Of a stretch of 64,000 bases of DNA, positions 21,387 through 33,739 are shown one piece after another. The notes under the pieces were generated by a model that saw only the letters and a program-made list of their open reading frames with translations, was not told the origin of the DNA and ran no database searches. The number at the start of each line of letters is the position of its first letter. Within the stretch, counting starts at the first letter, position 1. A program made the position numbers and the translations under genes. Source of the DNA: Haemonchus contortus (Eukaryota > Nematoda > Chromadorea > Rhabditida > Trichostrongylidae); the NCBI GenBank assembly GCA_000469685.2, contig LS997563.1, forward strand, positions 20,792,757 through 20,856,756, given 5' to 3'.

Positions 21387-22840
21387 ATGTCCGAAATAAG
21401 ACCCATCATTAGCTGTGTGGGAGGCCTAACGGACCGCTTTTCCTGGTTCCTCAATAAAATTATTGGTCAGCTCCTCCGATACGTGCCTTCTCATCTGCCT
21501 AACACTGACGAATTTCTTGAGCACTTGCGTTCGTGTAGGCTTCAAGAAAACCGCGTAATAGAGTCTTTTGAGGTGGCCGCGCTCTATACGAACGTGAACG
21601 ACAGCGAAGCTCTCCAAGCAGTTTCTGAAATGCTGGATGAGCATGAAGCAGAAGTGGTGACGTACGGATTGAGCGAGGTTCACAACATGGCTCTTATTAG
21701 GGGAATGATTAAACTGTGATATTTTTAAGTGGAGCGGACAATTCTTCGCCTAAAAGCGAGGACTTGCTAGTCGGTCAGCGGCAAGCACCGGTTCTAGCTG
21801 TCTGTTTTATGAGCAGATAGAAAAACCAGTTATAGCGCGAATCCACTTTGTATTGTCGGTATGTCGATGACTGCTGCGTAATTACATCAACGCGGCACGA
21901 GATGAATGAATTATTTGATATTCTCAACCGACAGTATAGACTTTATACTTTATAGACTGAATCGTCGTCTTTGCTAAATACAAGATCACAATACATCAAG
22001 TTCACGAGAGAAGTTCCGCACGAAGGCTTGCTTCTTTTCTAAATATGCAGATAAACATTTCAAGTGGGAGTATAATGTGAAGTGGCATCGGAAAAGCAGT
22101 TCGAAGGACATCTTACTCCACGCAAAGTCTGCCCACCCTGGAGCTGTAAAATGTGCGCCTGTTCGTAATATGTCAAGACAGCGACAGGAGCTTGTACAGT
22201 CGAAGTGGAACGAGAGGAGTCACGTAAACTAGCATCTGAATTGCGGAGTTGAATGATTATGAGGCACGACACGAAAGATCAGGCTCGAAAAGGCATTCCC
22301 CAAGAGATGCTGGGAATATGGTGTATCTTCGGCCTCCTTTCATATCGGGCAAAATAAGCGCACAAAACAGGCAGTGCATAGCCGCGCGGATTTGGCCGAT
22401 GTTGTTGTCTTGATAAAACTACCAGGAGACAATGTTAAACGTCAACTAATCCGCAATAGACTTTACCACCGTGCATGTTCTACGGGTAATTGCGTCATTT
22501 GCCCGTTTGAAAGAGACGGAGATTGCACACAGCGAGGGAAGGTTTATCAACTTCAGTGTTCAGTCTGTGACAAAATATTCATTGATGAGACGGGAAGGAT
22601 GCTCGGCATACGCGTCAAAGAGCATTTATCAGGGAAAAGGCGTGGAAGTCTACCAACACCACTCGGAAGGCACAGACTAGAAGGAAATCAAGGCAACGAT
22701 TTCGACATCAAATAAAAAATCCTTTCCTACGAGAATGCGATCGGTGCCAGGAAGATACTGGAAGCGTTATATATTCGCTCGAAAAATTCAAGCTTGAACA
22801 ACCGAAATGAGTGCTTGGCCATAACAAGTGAACTCTCTTC
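21387..22840 (+). pseudogene. Penelope-like reverse transcriptase and endonuclease, decayed
   Basis: The first frame (21387-21719) begins 'RPIISCVGGLTDRFSWFL' and includes 'ESFEVAALYTNV', the RT fingers and motif A region of Penelope-like elements (motif A Asp replaced by Glu). After stops, motif C 'CRYVDDCCVI' is recognisable at 21854-21883 in another frame. The GIY-YIG endonuclease follows at 22374-22715 ('KVYQLQCSVCDKIFIDETGR') and is cut by a stop. Several frameshifts and stops make it inactive. Confidence 0.75.
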
Positions 22841-23070
22841 TGTGGACTATGGGATCACCCGCATAATTCTTATCTTACGATCATCAATGGTTCCTCATTG
22901 ATCCGTTGTTGTTCATATAGAGTGGGACGCAGCGCTGGTGGAACCGCGGAGGGTTGCTCTTTTTACTGGAAACTTTTCCATATTTCAATTCCCGGGAGTT
23001 GTTGCAACCAGCCTAGCGCGTTTGGGCCCTTGGTCGAGTAAGTCGCAGATCAGAGCCTTCAAACTACTTT

Positions 23071-24137
23071 CACTTCCTGGAAACGTTGACCAAAAAAGCG
23101 GTTCGATCATTACAAATCTGTACGGCAGAGCAGTAATAAAGATTATGAAAAATGCCCAGGTTTCAAAAAGACCGAACATGGAAGCTGATAGACACTCCTC
23201 TTTGGCTTAGCTCCGAGCTTTACCAGATCACTCAAAATTTGGAAAACTTAATCCATCAATGTTCCTGGAGGCACATCATCAGCAACGACCGCGCATGACA
23301 TCCAACAGATCCGGTAATGGAGCTCCAACTATGCCCTTGCTTTTGAGTTTTTGAGTCCGGCAGCGTCCATTATGTTACCTTTAAGGCAACTGGGTAATCC
23401 TGAGGGAAAATTCGAGGAACCATTGTATCGTGAACTGCGACTTTATACTAAACTGAAGTGGTTTTACGAACTGAAAAACAGCAAATCTGCGGTAATCTCT
23501 AGCTCACTTTGCTATAGTTCGAAAATTGTATGTCTAAGTTTAAGAAGGAAAGCAGTTCTCTGGCACGTGGCGAATTTTTATTTGTTTTTTTGAACTGAAC
23601 GGAAGCAATCAATTTTGACTTTGTGGTAAATTTGTGATCAATCACTATTAGCCGCCTCAAATTGCAAGAAACTAACGCCTTTTTTGACGTAAAATCGAAA
23701 TATCGATACAGTTGAGACCCATTTTTAGCTTTTCTGTTTCCAATAGACCAGATCACTTTGTAAGACAAGTTGATTCGTTTATACCAGCGTTAGGTCATAT
23801 CTTCAGATTTTGATTCATGAGTTGGTGGTCGCATTTCTGTCGAATCTGTATCATATCCACCTTGCACCATTTTGGGAATCAATTGTTGCGTCGCCTTTCT
23901 ACAGAATTGGATGGTTCATATTAATGGGCAAGTATATGAAGACACAAAACATTTGTACCTATTCTATATTCGTGCTACCGCGAGCAATACAACGCTTACT
24001 GCTCTTGTCTCGCCTATACAACATTTTAATGAATCTACTATACTGAAGGATGCATAAAACTTTGAGTTTCGTAATGGTGAAGCAAAAAGCTCCGGCAGTC
24101 TCATCAATGGCACATCGTTCGGTCAACATTACTTACT
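23071..24137. other. no recognised gene
   Basis: Open frames up to about 80-90 codons occur on both strands, but none carries a domain I recognise. No strong repeat structure was seen. Confidence 0.4.
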
Positions 24138-24585
24138 TCGAACGATCACGCCAAATACCGATCAGCGATAGTATTAGTCCATCAACAATGCCCTTTTTCC
24201 TGCGACGCATCTATAGTTCTTGTTTAGATCGTTGGCGAGCCACATGCTTTCGAATTTGAGAGGCGAAAAGCTTCCCGGACACCCTTACAGTATCTCAGAA
24301 TAGTATTCTCCGTTCACTCTGTCATTTCGAGCCATTGTGTACCTTTCTATGACCACAAGCATCTTCGCAAAGTCCATGGCCTTCGTAATGCTTTTAAGGT
24401 CGTTGACGAAGTGTATACCAATGCTGGTTGAACAGAGCTGCTCGTTCTGAAAACAGCAGATAAGCCAGATACCAAGCACTTGCGGACGTTTACCTTTCGT
24501 AAAATGCAGTTTCCATGACGCATATATGGTACCAATGAAAGGTTGTATTTTCTGACTATCGAGCTCCTTTTGAACCGACCAACAT
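24138..24585 (-). CDS. candidate exons of an unidentified protein gene
   Basis: The minus strand has a series of plausible nematode splice sites. One exon spans 24585-24494 (acceptor ttcgcag, donor gtaaac). After a 47-bp intron ending gttttcag, another runs to about 24293 (donor gtaagg). A possible third ends at about 24138 (donor gtaagt). The phase-consistent reading includes 'HGNCILRK', 'FAKMLVVIERYTMARND' and 'GLILSLIGIWRDRS'. 'VIERY' followed by a hydrophobic stretch is reminiscent of a nematode serpentine receptor; 'HGNC' is reminiscent of a nuclear-receptor zinc finger. Neither match is good enough to name it. Confidence 0.3.
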
Positions 24586-24797
24586 CTGCGAACGAAATTT
24601 TGTTCATAGAAAAACGCTATTATGAGACACTTGCGCCCTGCGTTCGGTTTCAATTTCCTTCTCTTTCTGCCCTGTTTCTAATCTGTCTTCAATTTGAGCG
24701 ACTTACCTTGCTCGGTCATATTGGCCTGTAGACATTTCATATAACGGCAAGCTCTGCAGGAGTTTCTCGTTTCTGTAACGTTTTACAACAGATTGGG

Positions 24798-26706
24798 CTT
24801 ACAAGGGAAGGATCCCAAGTCGAAGTGCCCATTTGAAGTAAGACTTATAAGCTACATAGACGTATTTCTGGTTTTCAAATCTGCCTTCCACATTTGCCAA
24901 ACGATTCTTCTAACGAAGTTATGAATTTGGCTCTAAACGACTGCTTGACGCAAACAAACACTCAAGACATAGGAGCGATAGCGCTAACAGCGATTATTTG
25001 TAGCAGTGTGGCAGTGGACGCTTCTTATGCATGAGGCAATGGAACGGGTTTTTGAAGTACGTGTTTTTTGCATTTTGCACTGCGCTTTTCTCATAAACGG
25101 GAAAACCTTTGTGTGCTGATTACACCATGTACAGCGCCTTTTTGTTTTATTTGGTGTTTCGGTGCCTGTCCAAATTATTCAATATACTCACAGTTTCTTT
25201 GTACTTTTCATTCACTTTACATTCACGGTTTGTTCAAATCACGTACTAAGCCGATTGAAAGGCAGTACCTACAAGTGTCTCAAAATCACCTAAATAGTGA
25301 TAAGAAACCCGTGGCATATTGGAACAAAGCAGAAATCATTTCAACTGAAAGTACAGAATCGACGGGATTGGCGGGGATTAGTGTTGCGAGTGTGCGCGCA
25401 AGGTTGAGATTATGAGCAGCTACGCATGTGGTGATATTTGTGAACGTTTTACTAAACGAAAGGAGGCAAATGAAGCGCAGATGAGACTTTCACCACTTTC
25501 GGTTGCTTTTGTTGATAATAACTGCATGACCTTCGAAAGTGTTCAAGAGTCCAAACCAGCAATATGTTTGTTGGTGAGTGGCATTCTCATTCAAAGTGCT
25601 TGCTCATAGTGAGCGTTCTAGACATGCGAACCTCCGAATTTCATTCACGGAAGAATACCTGCTTCAAAACCTCGCCAATAGTTTCTTGCCCAAGTTAGGT
25701 CTATAAACGTAGAGTACTGCAGAATATTCACCAAATGACCTGGACCGACACCAATGCAAGGCAGGCGGAACGCGGCGAAAGGGCAAGACACAATCGCTGG
25801 CACTATTTACCCTTTACTGCCCCACCTTGTCGAGAATGGGCTGGATTTCTACCGAATTTTTTCAAAGAAGATGAAACCGGCTAGAAACTCGCCCACAGTA
25901 GTGATTTGACCCGTAGAACACGAACATTGCATCCATTTGTCATAAAGATGCCTAGCGCTTGCGCTACAGGCGCCTGCGCCAAATCGCTGGGTCACCGATC
26001 TTGCTGAAAACTTGTCCCTCACTGGTGTCCTAGGCGTTTTCATGATGAGTGGATGCGATATTCGTGTTCTACGGGTCAAATCACCCTTCTAGGCAAGTTT
26101 CTAGCCAGTTTCATCTTCTTTAAAAAAATCCGATAGAATTCCAGCCCTTTCTCGACAGAGTGGGGCAGTAAAGGGTGAATAGTGGTCAATCGCTAAAAAA
26201 CGCCTTCTACCGAAATCTGACCGCAAGACCCTTTTCACTCCTATCGAGCCTCTTTCGGCTGAAAATTACGTGTGTGCATTTTCATAAGAGATCCCACAGC
26301 GAGAGATGTACGGAGGCAGGCAATGAGCTAATAGTGACTAGTAGTGATATTGTATGCTTTAGGAAGGAGCCGAATCACCTCTGGCATCAAGCCGCTAAAT
26401 GTGGTAAAATTGCCACTAATACTATCCCAATCTTGACGAAAAAGCACGCAAAATCCAAGAATCACATCTCTCACAAAGCCCGACCCATGGACTAATGCAT
26501 ATGAAGCGACACGCTCACCGACTGCTCCAAATTATCGCTGTTAGCTGCTTCCAGCGTTTGTTTGTATCAAGCATTCATCTTCATAACATCATTCGAGGGA
26601 TTGGCAAATTTAGAAAACAGATTCGAAATCAGCGCCTATACATAAGTGCAGCAGTATAAGTCTTATTTCAGATGGCCTCTTCGACCTAGGATCTTTCTCT
26701 TGTTAG
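24798..26706. mobile_element. long-TIR element, family T (copy 2)
   Basis: Ends 'acaagggaaggatcccaag' and, inverted, 'aacaagagaaagatccta' match the T element in inverted repeat 1. About 170 bp of diverged TIR is recognisable on each side. The internal segment 25390-25480 matches 4845-4930 of copy 1. A hAT-like MITE is inserted inside. No transposase was recognised. Confidence 0.55.
25799..26186. mobile_element. hAT-like MITE
   Basis: A 388-bp element with long TIRs (about 125 bp, roughly 88-90% matching by eye). It starts 'ggcactatttaccctttac' and ends with the complement of 'accactattcaccctttac'. An exact 8-bp direct repeat CAATCGCT flanks it at 25791-25798 and 26187-26194. An 8-bp target-site duplication is the hallmark of the hAT superfamily. 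There is no coding capacity. Confidence 0.75.
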
Positions 26707-27300
26707 TTTAAGCCATTATTTTTTACGGATCCTACCACCGCGAAGCTCGCTATTGAAATTACTCTGAGTCACACATTCCCACAAAAGTTCAGATGCGGCA
26801 GCGGGTGAAAAAGAAGTATTTGTTGTTGCCTTGAGATATAAGGACAAAAGCAATATATCACCTTCGCTTATGATACAATTACCATTCTTTTGGCACAGAA
26901 GTTGTACGTTTCCTCGAACGGTGCGAATGAAGAAAACTCTGCAGCTCCTGAAGTAGAATAATGGTCGGTAAGCAACATGCAATACGTCTTTCGTTATTGC
27001 ATTTTATTTTACAGAACAAGCTGCCAAAGATTCATACAAAGTCATCAAAAGTTGGCGAGTCATGGACAAAACTTTGGCCTCGGATTATGCAATCCAGGCA
27101 CCTTGCTCTTATCCCATACACTACCGAGACCCCGCTAGCCCTCGCTTTCTCAAGGGTATATGCTACCAGTCGCTTCGCCCTGCGCCAGTCTTCCCTAATA
27201 CTTAGACAAATCCAAAGTGATCGGCTAACTCTCTACTCCTTCTTTGAAACAGCTAACATTTTTCTGTACACGAAGTTTGACACAGGACTAACAGGGCAGT
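26707..27300. other. no gene recognised; diverged tRNA-like SINE fragment
   Basis: 27041-27160 is a diverged copy of the tRNA-like repeat at 95-200. The remainder shows nothing I can identify. Confidence 0.35.
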
Positions 27301-27530
27301 GCGAACGGTAATCAGTGTAAGTCGGTGCGTACGCCTTCAATCGGAAGCCTCGATTTTCGCTCTCTTTCTCAAAATTAAATACCCTATTAGGATTCGACTG
27401 TTAGGTAACCAAAGCCTTGGGCGGTGCTTACCAATGTCTCGAGTGATGATAACACCATTGTCAGATGTATCAGCGTAGAAAACTCCAGATTCTGGTGGTC
27501 GGCTAAGTTTTGTCGCAAATGATCTATTTC

Positions 27531-27770
27531 TCATATTTATAAAACAGTAACTTGGTCTTTCCGTTTGTCCGTCTGTGTGTTCGTCGATGTGTCGGTTTGT
27601 CGGTTTGCCGGTCTATCCGTCCGCAAATCTTTAAGATTACAATAAAGACAGTGATATGGAAAACACAGCTCTTACTTTACCTTCTTATAAATAAAGCAAG
27701 CAGTAAATTGGTGGGTAAGGTAATGGAGTAGAGCGAGTGCTGAGCAATGTAGTGAGTAATGTGGAGCTAG
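27531..27770 (+). repeat. repeat K copy with GTCGGT-type microsatellite
   Basis: Order: 'cagtaacttgg', a run of gtcggtttgtcggtttg-type repeats, 'gtgatatggaaaac', 'aaagcaagcagtaaattggt', 'ggtaatggagtag'. The same order in reverse complement occurs at 28440-28665, giving an inverted pair about 0.7 kb apart. Confidence 0.6.
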
Positions 27771-28144
27771 GTGAGCGCTTCAAGACTATGATTTAGGTCT
27801 GTAGTGGAATCGTGCTCTGTACGTCTGTGCAAAAGTCGGAGGTGATAATGTAGTTGGTAGACCTCTGCTTTTTTCAACATTGAGCGCTAGAGCGCAGTAG
27901 AAAGTCCAGCCTCTATTCGGACTCCGCAACGTTTTTCAGCCGAGATCATACATTTTTTTTAGCCTGAGCTTAAGGAGGAAACGGGCACCGAGGTGGATGA
28001 ACTACCATATTATAATTCAACAAACTCTACTCCATCCTAGCTTTCACGTCGGCTACCCGTCCTTCGTCCTCATTGTTGTATAGAAGCGAAGTCACTGCCC
28101 CCCCCCTCCCTCTCCACAGTTACATCGTTTTCTAGCTATTCTTT

Positions 28145-28440
28145 CAAGGAAGGAATAAGACCTAGCGTGATCCGGGCGACCCGTCTGATATTAAATGATG
28201 AGGATTCTTCATGAATTCACAAACACTGCTGGATAGTGGTCGTAATCTAATAGCAAGAAATGAACAAACTATCACAGATTATCGTAGTGCCGCTAGCGGG
28301 CTCCTATCAATGCAATTACCACTTTTTTGTAACCCTACTCTGCTGTTCCATTTTATCGAATGACAAGTGTCGAAGTACTGCCATTACAGTACAGTAGAGA
28401 TCACAATTCGAATCATCCACCTCACTTCATATTCTTTCCG
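28145..28440 (-). repeat. repeat B copy
   Basis: Diverged copy of the outer end of the giant palindrome (6775-6960): 'ctgga/gtagtggtcg', 'agcaagaaatgaacaa', 'cctatcaatgcaattacca', 'ttatcgaatga'. Confidence 0.45.
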
Positions 28441-28665
28441 CAGTGCTCACTTTACTCCATTAGCCTGCCCACAAAGTGGCTGCTTTTTATATAAGAAGAA
28501 TAAGTTTTCTATATCACTACCTTTATCATAATCACAAAGTAACCCGGACGGACAGACCGACAAACCGACACACCGACACACCGACATACCGACATACAAA
28601 CAAACCGACATACCGACAGACCGACAAACCAAGTTACTGCTTTATTTATAGGAAGGAAATATACT
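28440..28665 (-). repeat. repeat K copy with ACCGAC-type microsatellite
   Basis: Inverted partner of 27531-27770. It contains about 85 bp of 'accgacataccgaca'-like repeats at 28546-28630. Confidence 0.6.
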
Positions 28666-28849
28666 GAACAGTCAAGCTACATCGTGAACACCGAAGACGT
28701 GAGGATTTTGATTTTGCTCTCTTATGCAACTTATCAACTCTCATCAGTTATTTTCACTTCCTTTCACACAGTACCTACTACCGGCATATCCTTCATCACT
28801 TATTAAAATGCCGAGGTTTCACTGTTAATACGAAAAGCTGTAATCTTAC

Positions 28850-29215
28850 ACAATTTAAACTCGTCAGGTCCAGAGCAGGAGCGATGAATTGCCTCTCTAC
28901 CATTTATTTCGCGCAAATCCCTCCCCCTTTGGACGGTAATCCCTGCGGACGAAATCTAGCCCGTCACCCACTATAGGAGTTCCCATCCGGTCACCTGTAC
29001 TCCTATCAAATTTGAACGCTCTAGACTCAAACTGACCCTTCTCGTACAAACTCCGCCCCTGTGAGGGTAGTTTGGCCCTGCTGGCTGTCGCGTGTAAACC
29101 TACCAAATTTCGATTCTCCAGGTTCACGGAAATAGGTGTTATAGATTTCCAGTCGAACACATACACAAATACACTGGCTAACCAACGGACACACTTATCG
29201 GATTATATATAGTAA
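28850..29215 (+). repeat. dispersed repeat with 'gagcgatgaatt' core and A/C tail
   Basis: Tandem sub-units resemble those at 420-1210, 7143-7275 and 18031-18295. The tail is 'ttatcggattatatatagta'. Confidence 0.45.
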
Positions 29216-29699
29216 GATAATAAAGTCCCCTCTACAACCCTACTGAGTCACTGCTCGCGGTGTTATATTATTGCAGGAACTCGTTGGTCATGAATGGCAT
29301 TTCATCACTGCTTTTCAATTAAGGATATCTTTGAAGAACTCGGAATGCCTCAAGTGCCTTTTTTACTGAAATCTCATAATTCTGCGCTAATGTCAGCCAT
29401 CTTATCAGAAAATCTCCTGATGTGCGCTCCAAATTCATTTTAACTGTGTTATTGCGCTATGGCTAGGCGATCTTCTACTCACTTAGAAGTTATGTTCAGG
29501 TATCCCCGATATATGTTGATATTTGTCTCAGATATCTACCTGCTAGGTCAGTGCGCAATGGTCCTTTTTTCCAAAGGTGACCATGAGCAGATGTTTGTTA
29601 CACTTCGCTTAACGTTACATCGATTTCAAACTAGTCGCTACTCGGAGTTACCGTTGGGATTGTTCACTTACTAGACCTGTAATAACACCGTAGAAGTTT

Positions 29700-30110
29700 T
29701 CCTGCGGTGAAGGAAGCGTGATCCTAGAAGAAGAGCTCCGGTATGTTGTAAGGCATAGGAAAACAGTTCAAAAACGCAGTCAAGGAAGCAAACTTCAGAT
29801 GACTTAGCAGTCTGAACAAGTTGCAAGAGGGCTCGCCAAGGCTGCCGTAGGGAGAGCAAAGAGTACTCAAATGGATAACGTAAATGGTAAATGGCAACGG
29901 GATTCCAGGCTCAGGAAAAGCGATTATTAAGAGCACCGAAGAAGAGGTAGCGGTGCGTGGTCAAGAGGAAGCTTCCCAAACCCAAAAACAGGGAAAGCCC
30001 TCGATAGAAGAAAATGGAGACGGCTGATAGATACAGCGGACCCTGCGTTGGCGTGGGATCAAAGCTAGAAGGAGGAAGTTATTGGAATAGAGATAAGGTT
30101 GTGTGTGTGC
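29700..30110 (+). pseudogene. possible non-LTR retrotransposon fragment
   Basis: One frame contains 'NPKTGKALDRRKWRRLID', which resembles the C-terminal tail of RTE-type ORFs. No RT motif is present in this segment and stops interrupt it. It precedes a clearer RTE-like RT remnant by about 400 bp. Confidence 0.3.
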
Positions 30111-30483
30111 TTGAGCATAACTTACAATTTTTTCAGTATTTTTTTCAGTACTGTATTGCTCTGTTGGGCATATGAGTTTTACCTCCCGAAATTTAACATG
30201 CCATCAGTCGATCAAAATTTGTACGGCGACCGCTCCCGCTAGGGTCAGGCTGGAACATCTGAAGAGTTTTCCACCAGCTGTCGTCAAAAAACTGCCTCTG
30301 CTCTCCACACAGTAACTGTTTGATGGCCGAGAGCGCACTTCTTAACTAAAAAACTAGTAGTATGTGCTACTGCATAAGAAGGGTTATTCCGACTACATTG
30401 GCAATCATTACGCAATATACCCGCTGCCTATACAATCATTGCACGTGTCATCCTCAAAAAGATTGATAAAATATCATTTGTAG

Positions 30484-31660
30484 ATGAATAACAGCTATGC
30501 GAGCAAGTTGAGTTTCGAGAAGGACTCAGTACAATCGATCACATCCACAAAGCAAGACGCATTGATATTTCGCGTGTGCGCCGGATGCCGTCACGCTCGA
30601 CTTTCGGAAAAGGCCTTTGGTAATGTCGAGACAGGAGCGGTAGAATCTCTGGGTAACCGAAAAGTTCCCTCAACAAGTTATGTGCTCTATATGCTCTACG
30701 ACAACTTCACGACCAGAATCTCGCCATTCTATGAAGAACTCTCCAGCAACGTGAGCTGAGGGGTCTGACAAGGCGGTATCATCGCTCGAACCTATCAGTG
30801 CCGCTCTTGGGAACTACACTGTGGAGTGAAGGCTGACGGCCTCTACTTACATTACCTCTGCAGACAACATCGGCTTATAATACCGAACAAAGAGGAAGCG
30901 TGACTAATTGGACATCGCTCAAGACTGAAATTAATGGAGTTTATGTTAATGAGAAGCGGATTGACATCTGATGATCCCATGGCGCTGAACGGGAAGAATA
31001 ACTTCGAGTACTCTAGCTACGTGTGTCTGGGTCCACAAGCCAACATGATGAACGACCTAGTTCCGGAGTTGAGCAGAAGGAAACGCGAGGCGTAGAGAGC
31101 ATTCAGGAATATCGAGGGACTATTGAAGTAGACAAAGAAAATCCGGCTCCATGCTCACCTTTTCGACACTGCTTCCTGCTTTAACGTACGCCTCGGGTAC
31201 TGAGACTATACGAAAACAGGATGAGCATGCTGTCAGCGTTACTTAACGCGCTATGGGAAGGGCGATGCTCGGAATTGCCCCATACGTTCAAGTGCAAAAG
31301 GGATTCCAGAATTCCGAGATCTTTTAACGAATGATGATCAGAGATGCTGTTGCTTACAGCTAAGAGATTGCAGATCAGGTGTGCCAGACCCCTCATGCGA
31401 TTTCGTGATAACCGTTGTAACGGCTTCTGACTGGATGCGAAGGTCAAAAAACGTCAGGATGCCAGCCAGCGCGACGGCCAGACTTCTTCACGGGAGCTCT
31501 GAACGGAAGGAATGCGGTGTCTCTCTTCCTTCATGCAAAAACGATCTACTTTGGCTCACCTCAAGCAAAGACGATCCGCTCTGGCTCACGACAGGAACGA
31601 ATGAAGACTTTAAGGATGCTGCTCGCAGGTATCTAGCAGGCCTCGACAAGCAATGACCAA
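30484..31660 (+). pseudogene. RTE-like reverse transcriptase, decayed
   Basis: Reading across frames gives an ordered series of RTE-clade RT features: 'AFGNVETGAVESL' (motif A region, catalytic Asp not kept), 'LYDNFTTRISPFYEEL', a 'GV*QGG' block, 'LMRSGLTSDDPMALNGK', 'YVCLGPQANMMNDLVPEL', 'HLFDTAS' and 'RLLHGS'. Many stops and frameshifts interrupt it, and the YADD box is not recognisable ('YLCRQHRLI' lies at its place). An old dead insertion. Confidence 0.65.
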
Positions 31661-33737
31661 CGGGACGATAGGTGATACAGGTGACACAGATAATCAATCC
31701 AAATATATGACTTTTATAGAAGGTCAGTGTCGAGCAGGATAGCCACCTAAGATGAGCAGATAATGTTTTATTTATGTGAACTACGGAATTTTGATCGCTT
31801 CAGTAGAATAAATTCGATCCAGTCAGACGCATGAAATAACAAAGTTAATAAATATTATACTATGTGTAATCCATCGAATGAAATGTCACACTAGAAGAGA
31901 AAGAAAACCCACCTACAGACCATCCTTTTATAGTGTAATTGAGCTCCTGACCCACACACAGAGCAAGTTCGACCAGCTGAGTTCGGACGCAAATACATTC
32001 AGCGCTGTATATCACTGAATCAAATTTGTTTGGAATGAGAATTTCAATCAACAAAGAAGAGCGCGAGTATCATTGAAATGCTTCGGGATTCCCACTATGA
32101 AGGAAGTTTTTCCGATCGTTCCCCTTGTTCATGATGTCCTATGAGCGTTCATCTGTTATGGGTCAATTTCACAGCGCATAGACTATATTAGCTCTTGCAA
32201 ATTTCCTGCGTAGCCGAGGTCCCCTTTGTCGCGACAATGAATGAAACGATATTTTACAAGCTTAGCTTGAAGGCACAATTCGCGGTAGAAATGGATTCTG
32301 AGATTTCTATTTACGATGAGCCTGCGACCCTCAAAGGTAGAACAAGCGCCGCTATAGGATCGAAAGAAGGCTCAGCCAAAGCGTAATGAGGGCCACCGGC
32401 CTAACCGACGCTCACACCCAAAGCGGACGAGTTCTTATGGCTTTGCTAGAGCTGTAGATGCCCCATTCACACCGGGACGAACAGGTTGCACGCAGACGGC
32501 TTGATGAATCAGCTTATGGCAATTGAGTCCGCATTTGAACTCGTCCAGCTACCCCTTTCATGCAACCCTTGTCCTCACGTTCTCCTCAAACCCCTTCTTC
32601 CACTATTTCTTTGAAGTCTCATATTTCTCTAGATATTTCTCGAGTTTTCTTCGCCACTTTTGCACTAATTTAGACTATAATTTCCATAACTCGTCTCAAG
32701 CTAGATGTTCCGGAATTATTGTGAACTGCGCCTTTAACTATATGTATGAAAATCTCGGTCATCTAGTCCCATATTACAAGAATACCGCAGCGTTAGCAGA
32801 CAAGTCGAAAACAACTAAAGGCATAGTTCGAAGGCCTATTATCAATTCGTCAAATATTCAGTGAGCAAGCACTTATCACGTTAGGTTGATACGTCATTTG
32901 ACAGCAATTGGAAATACGATTCCCACATCGGAGAGCTGTAAGCTTGTTTCCAATAAGAATGTAACTGTTTGTGCAACCAATGATTCCTTTCTGAGTGTTG
33001 TACTCACCTACTCAAATGAAAACCAAAAACTGTTAGAAAGGTTCATCATTCGAGCCAACTATATAAATTGATTCGCTATGGCTAGTGCTACATGCTCTTG
33101 AGCCCTTGTGCAGCTTAGTCAGTCCCGTAAATTGCAGTGACACTTTAGGCGTAGTTCATTCATCTGTTGAAGCAAAAATTTTTAAGAAGACAAGAAATGA
33201 AACTCGTTGCCATGTCTGGTAAGTATTATTCCCTGAGTTTGCAGCACTACATACACAAGTCAAACTATTATAGTAGAGGTGGGTGAATCAACCAATTGAC
33301 CATCGGTCGTTTACGGTGATTCGAAAGCAGTGTTGCAATTACCACTTGTTGATAAGTTTCTCTAGTCCTCTCTGCTCCAATAAGATTGGAAAACTCCCTG
33401 AGTCACAGCACATCACTTGTTCGCATCAATATCCTTAGCGTACATGACGCATCCTAATATTTTGGGAAAAGCATAAAATGTACATTGACATTTCTTTGTT
33501 TCTTCGTAGCTGATCTACTTTTCCTCTTTTCTACGTGGTAATCGTATATTCCGACTGAGTTCGACGAATTTTGTCATGGCGTATAGAAAATCTAGCAAAT
33601 CTCATCTTTAAACCGAATTGATCGTTCTGGCAAAGTCCCTCTAGCGATTCTCGTCATAGGTACAGTCACGAGGCAATCAAATTTACCCAAAATATTCGGT
33701 GGGTTCATATTTCTATTTCAGATATTTTACTCTCAAA
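31661..33737. other. no recognised gene
   Basis: Short open frames only (up to 113 codons at 32523-32864, none recognisable). A short ATG frame followed by a good donor (about 33197-33222, 'ctggtaagtatt') could be a small first exon, but nothing downstream confirms it. Confidence 0.35.
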
Positions 33738-33739
33738 TA

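Larger units (their letters stand above)
20640..23070 (+). mobile_element. Penelope-like retroelement with inverted partial copy
   Basis: The region has about 700-bp inverted flanks: 20640-21362 pairs with 22372-23070 (diverged). A plus-strand reverse transcriptase lies between them, and each flank encodes a GIY-YIG endonuclease. The order RT then GIY-YIG, and an inverted partial copy next to a main copy, are typical of Penelope-like elements. The RT is broken by frameshifts and stops. Confidence 0.75.

Noticed and set aside
28546..28636. CRISPR-like array of short repeats
   Set aside because: Irregular 8-mer microsatellite (accgacat type) without spacers, in a nematode nuclear genome.
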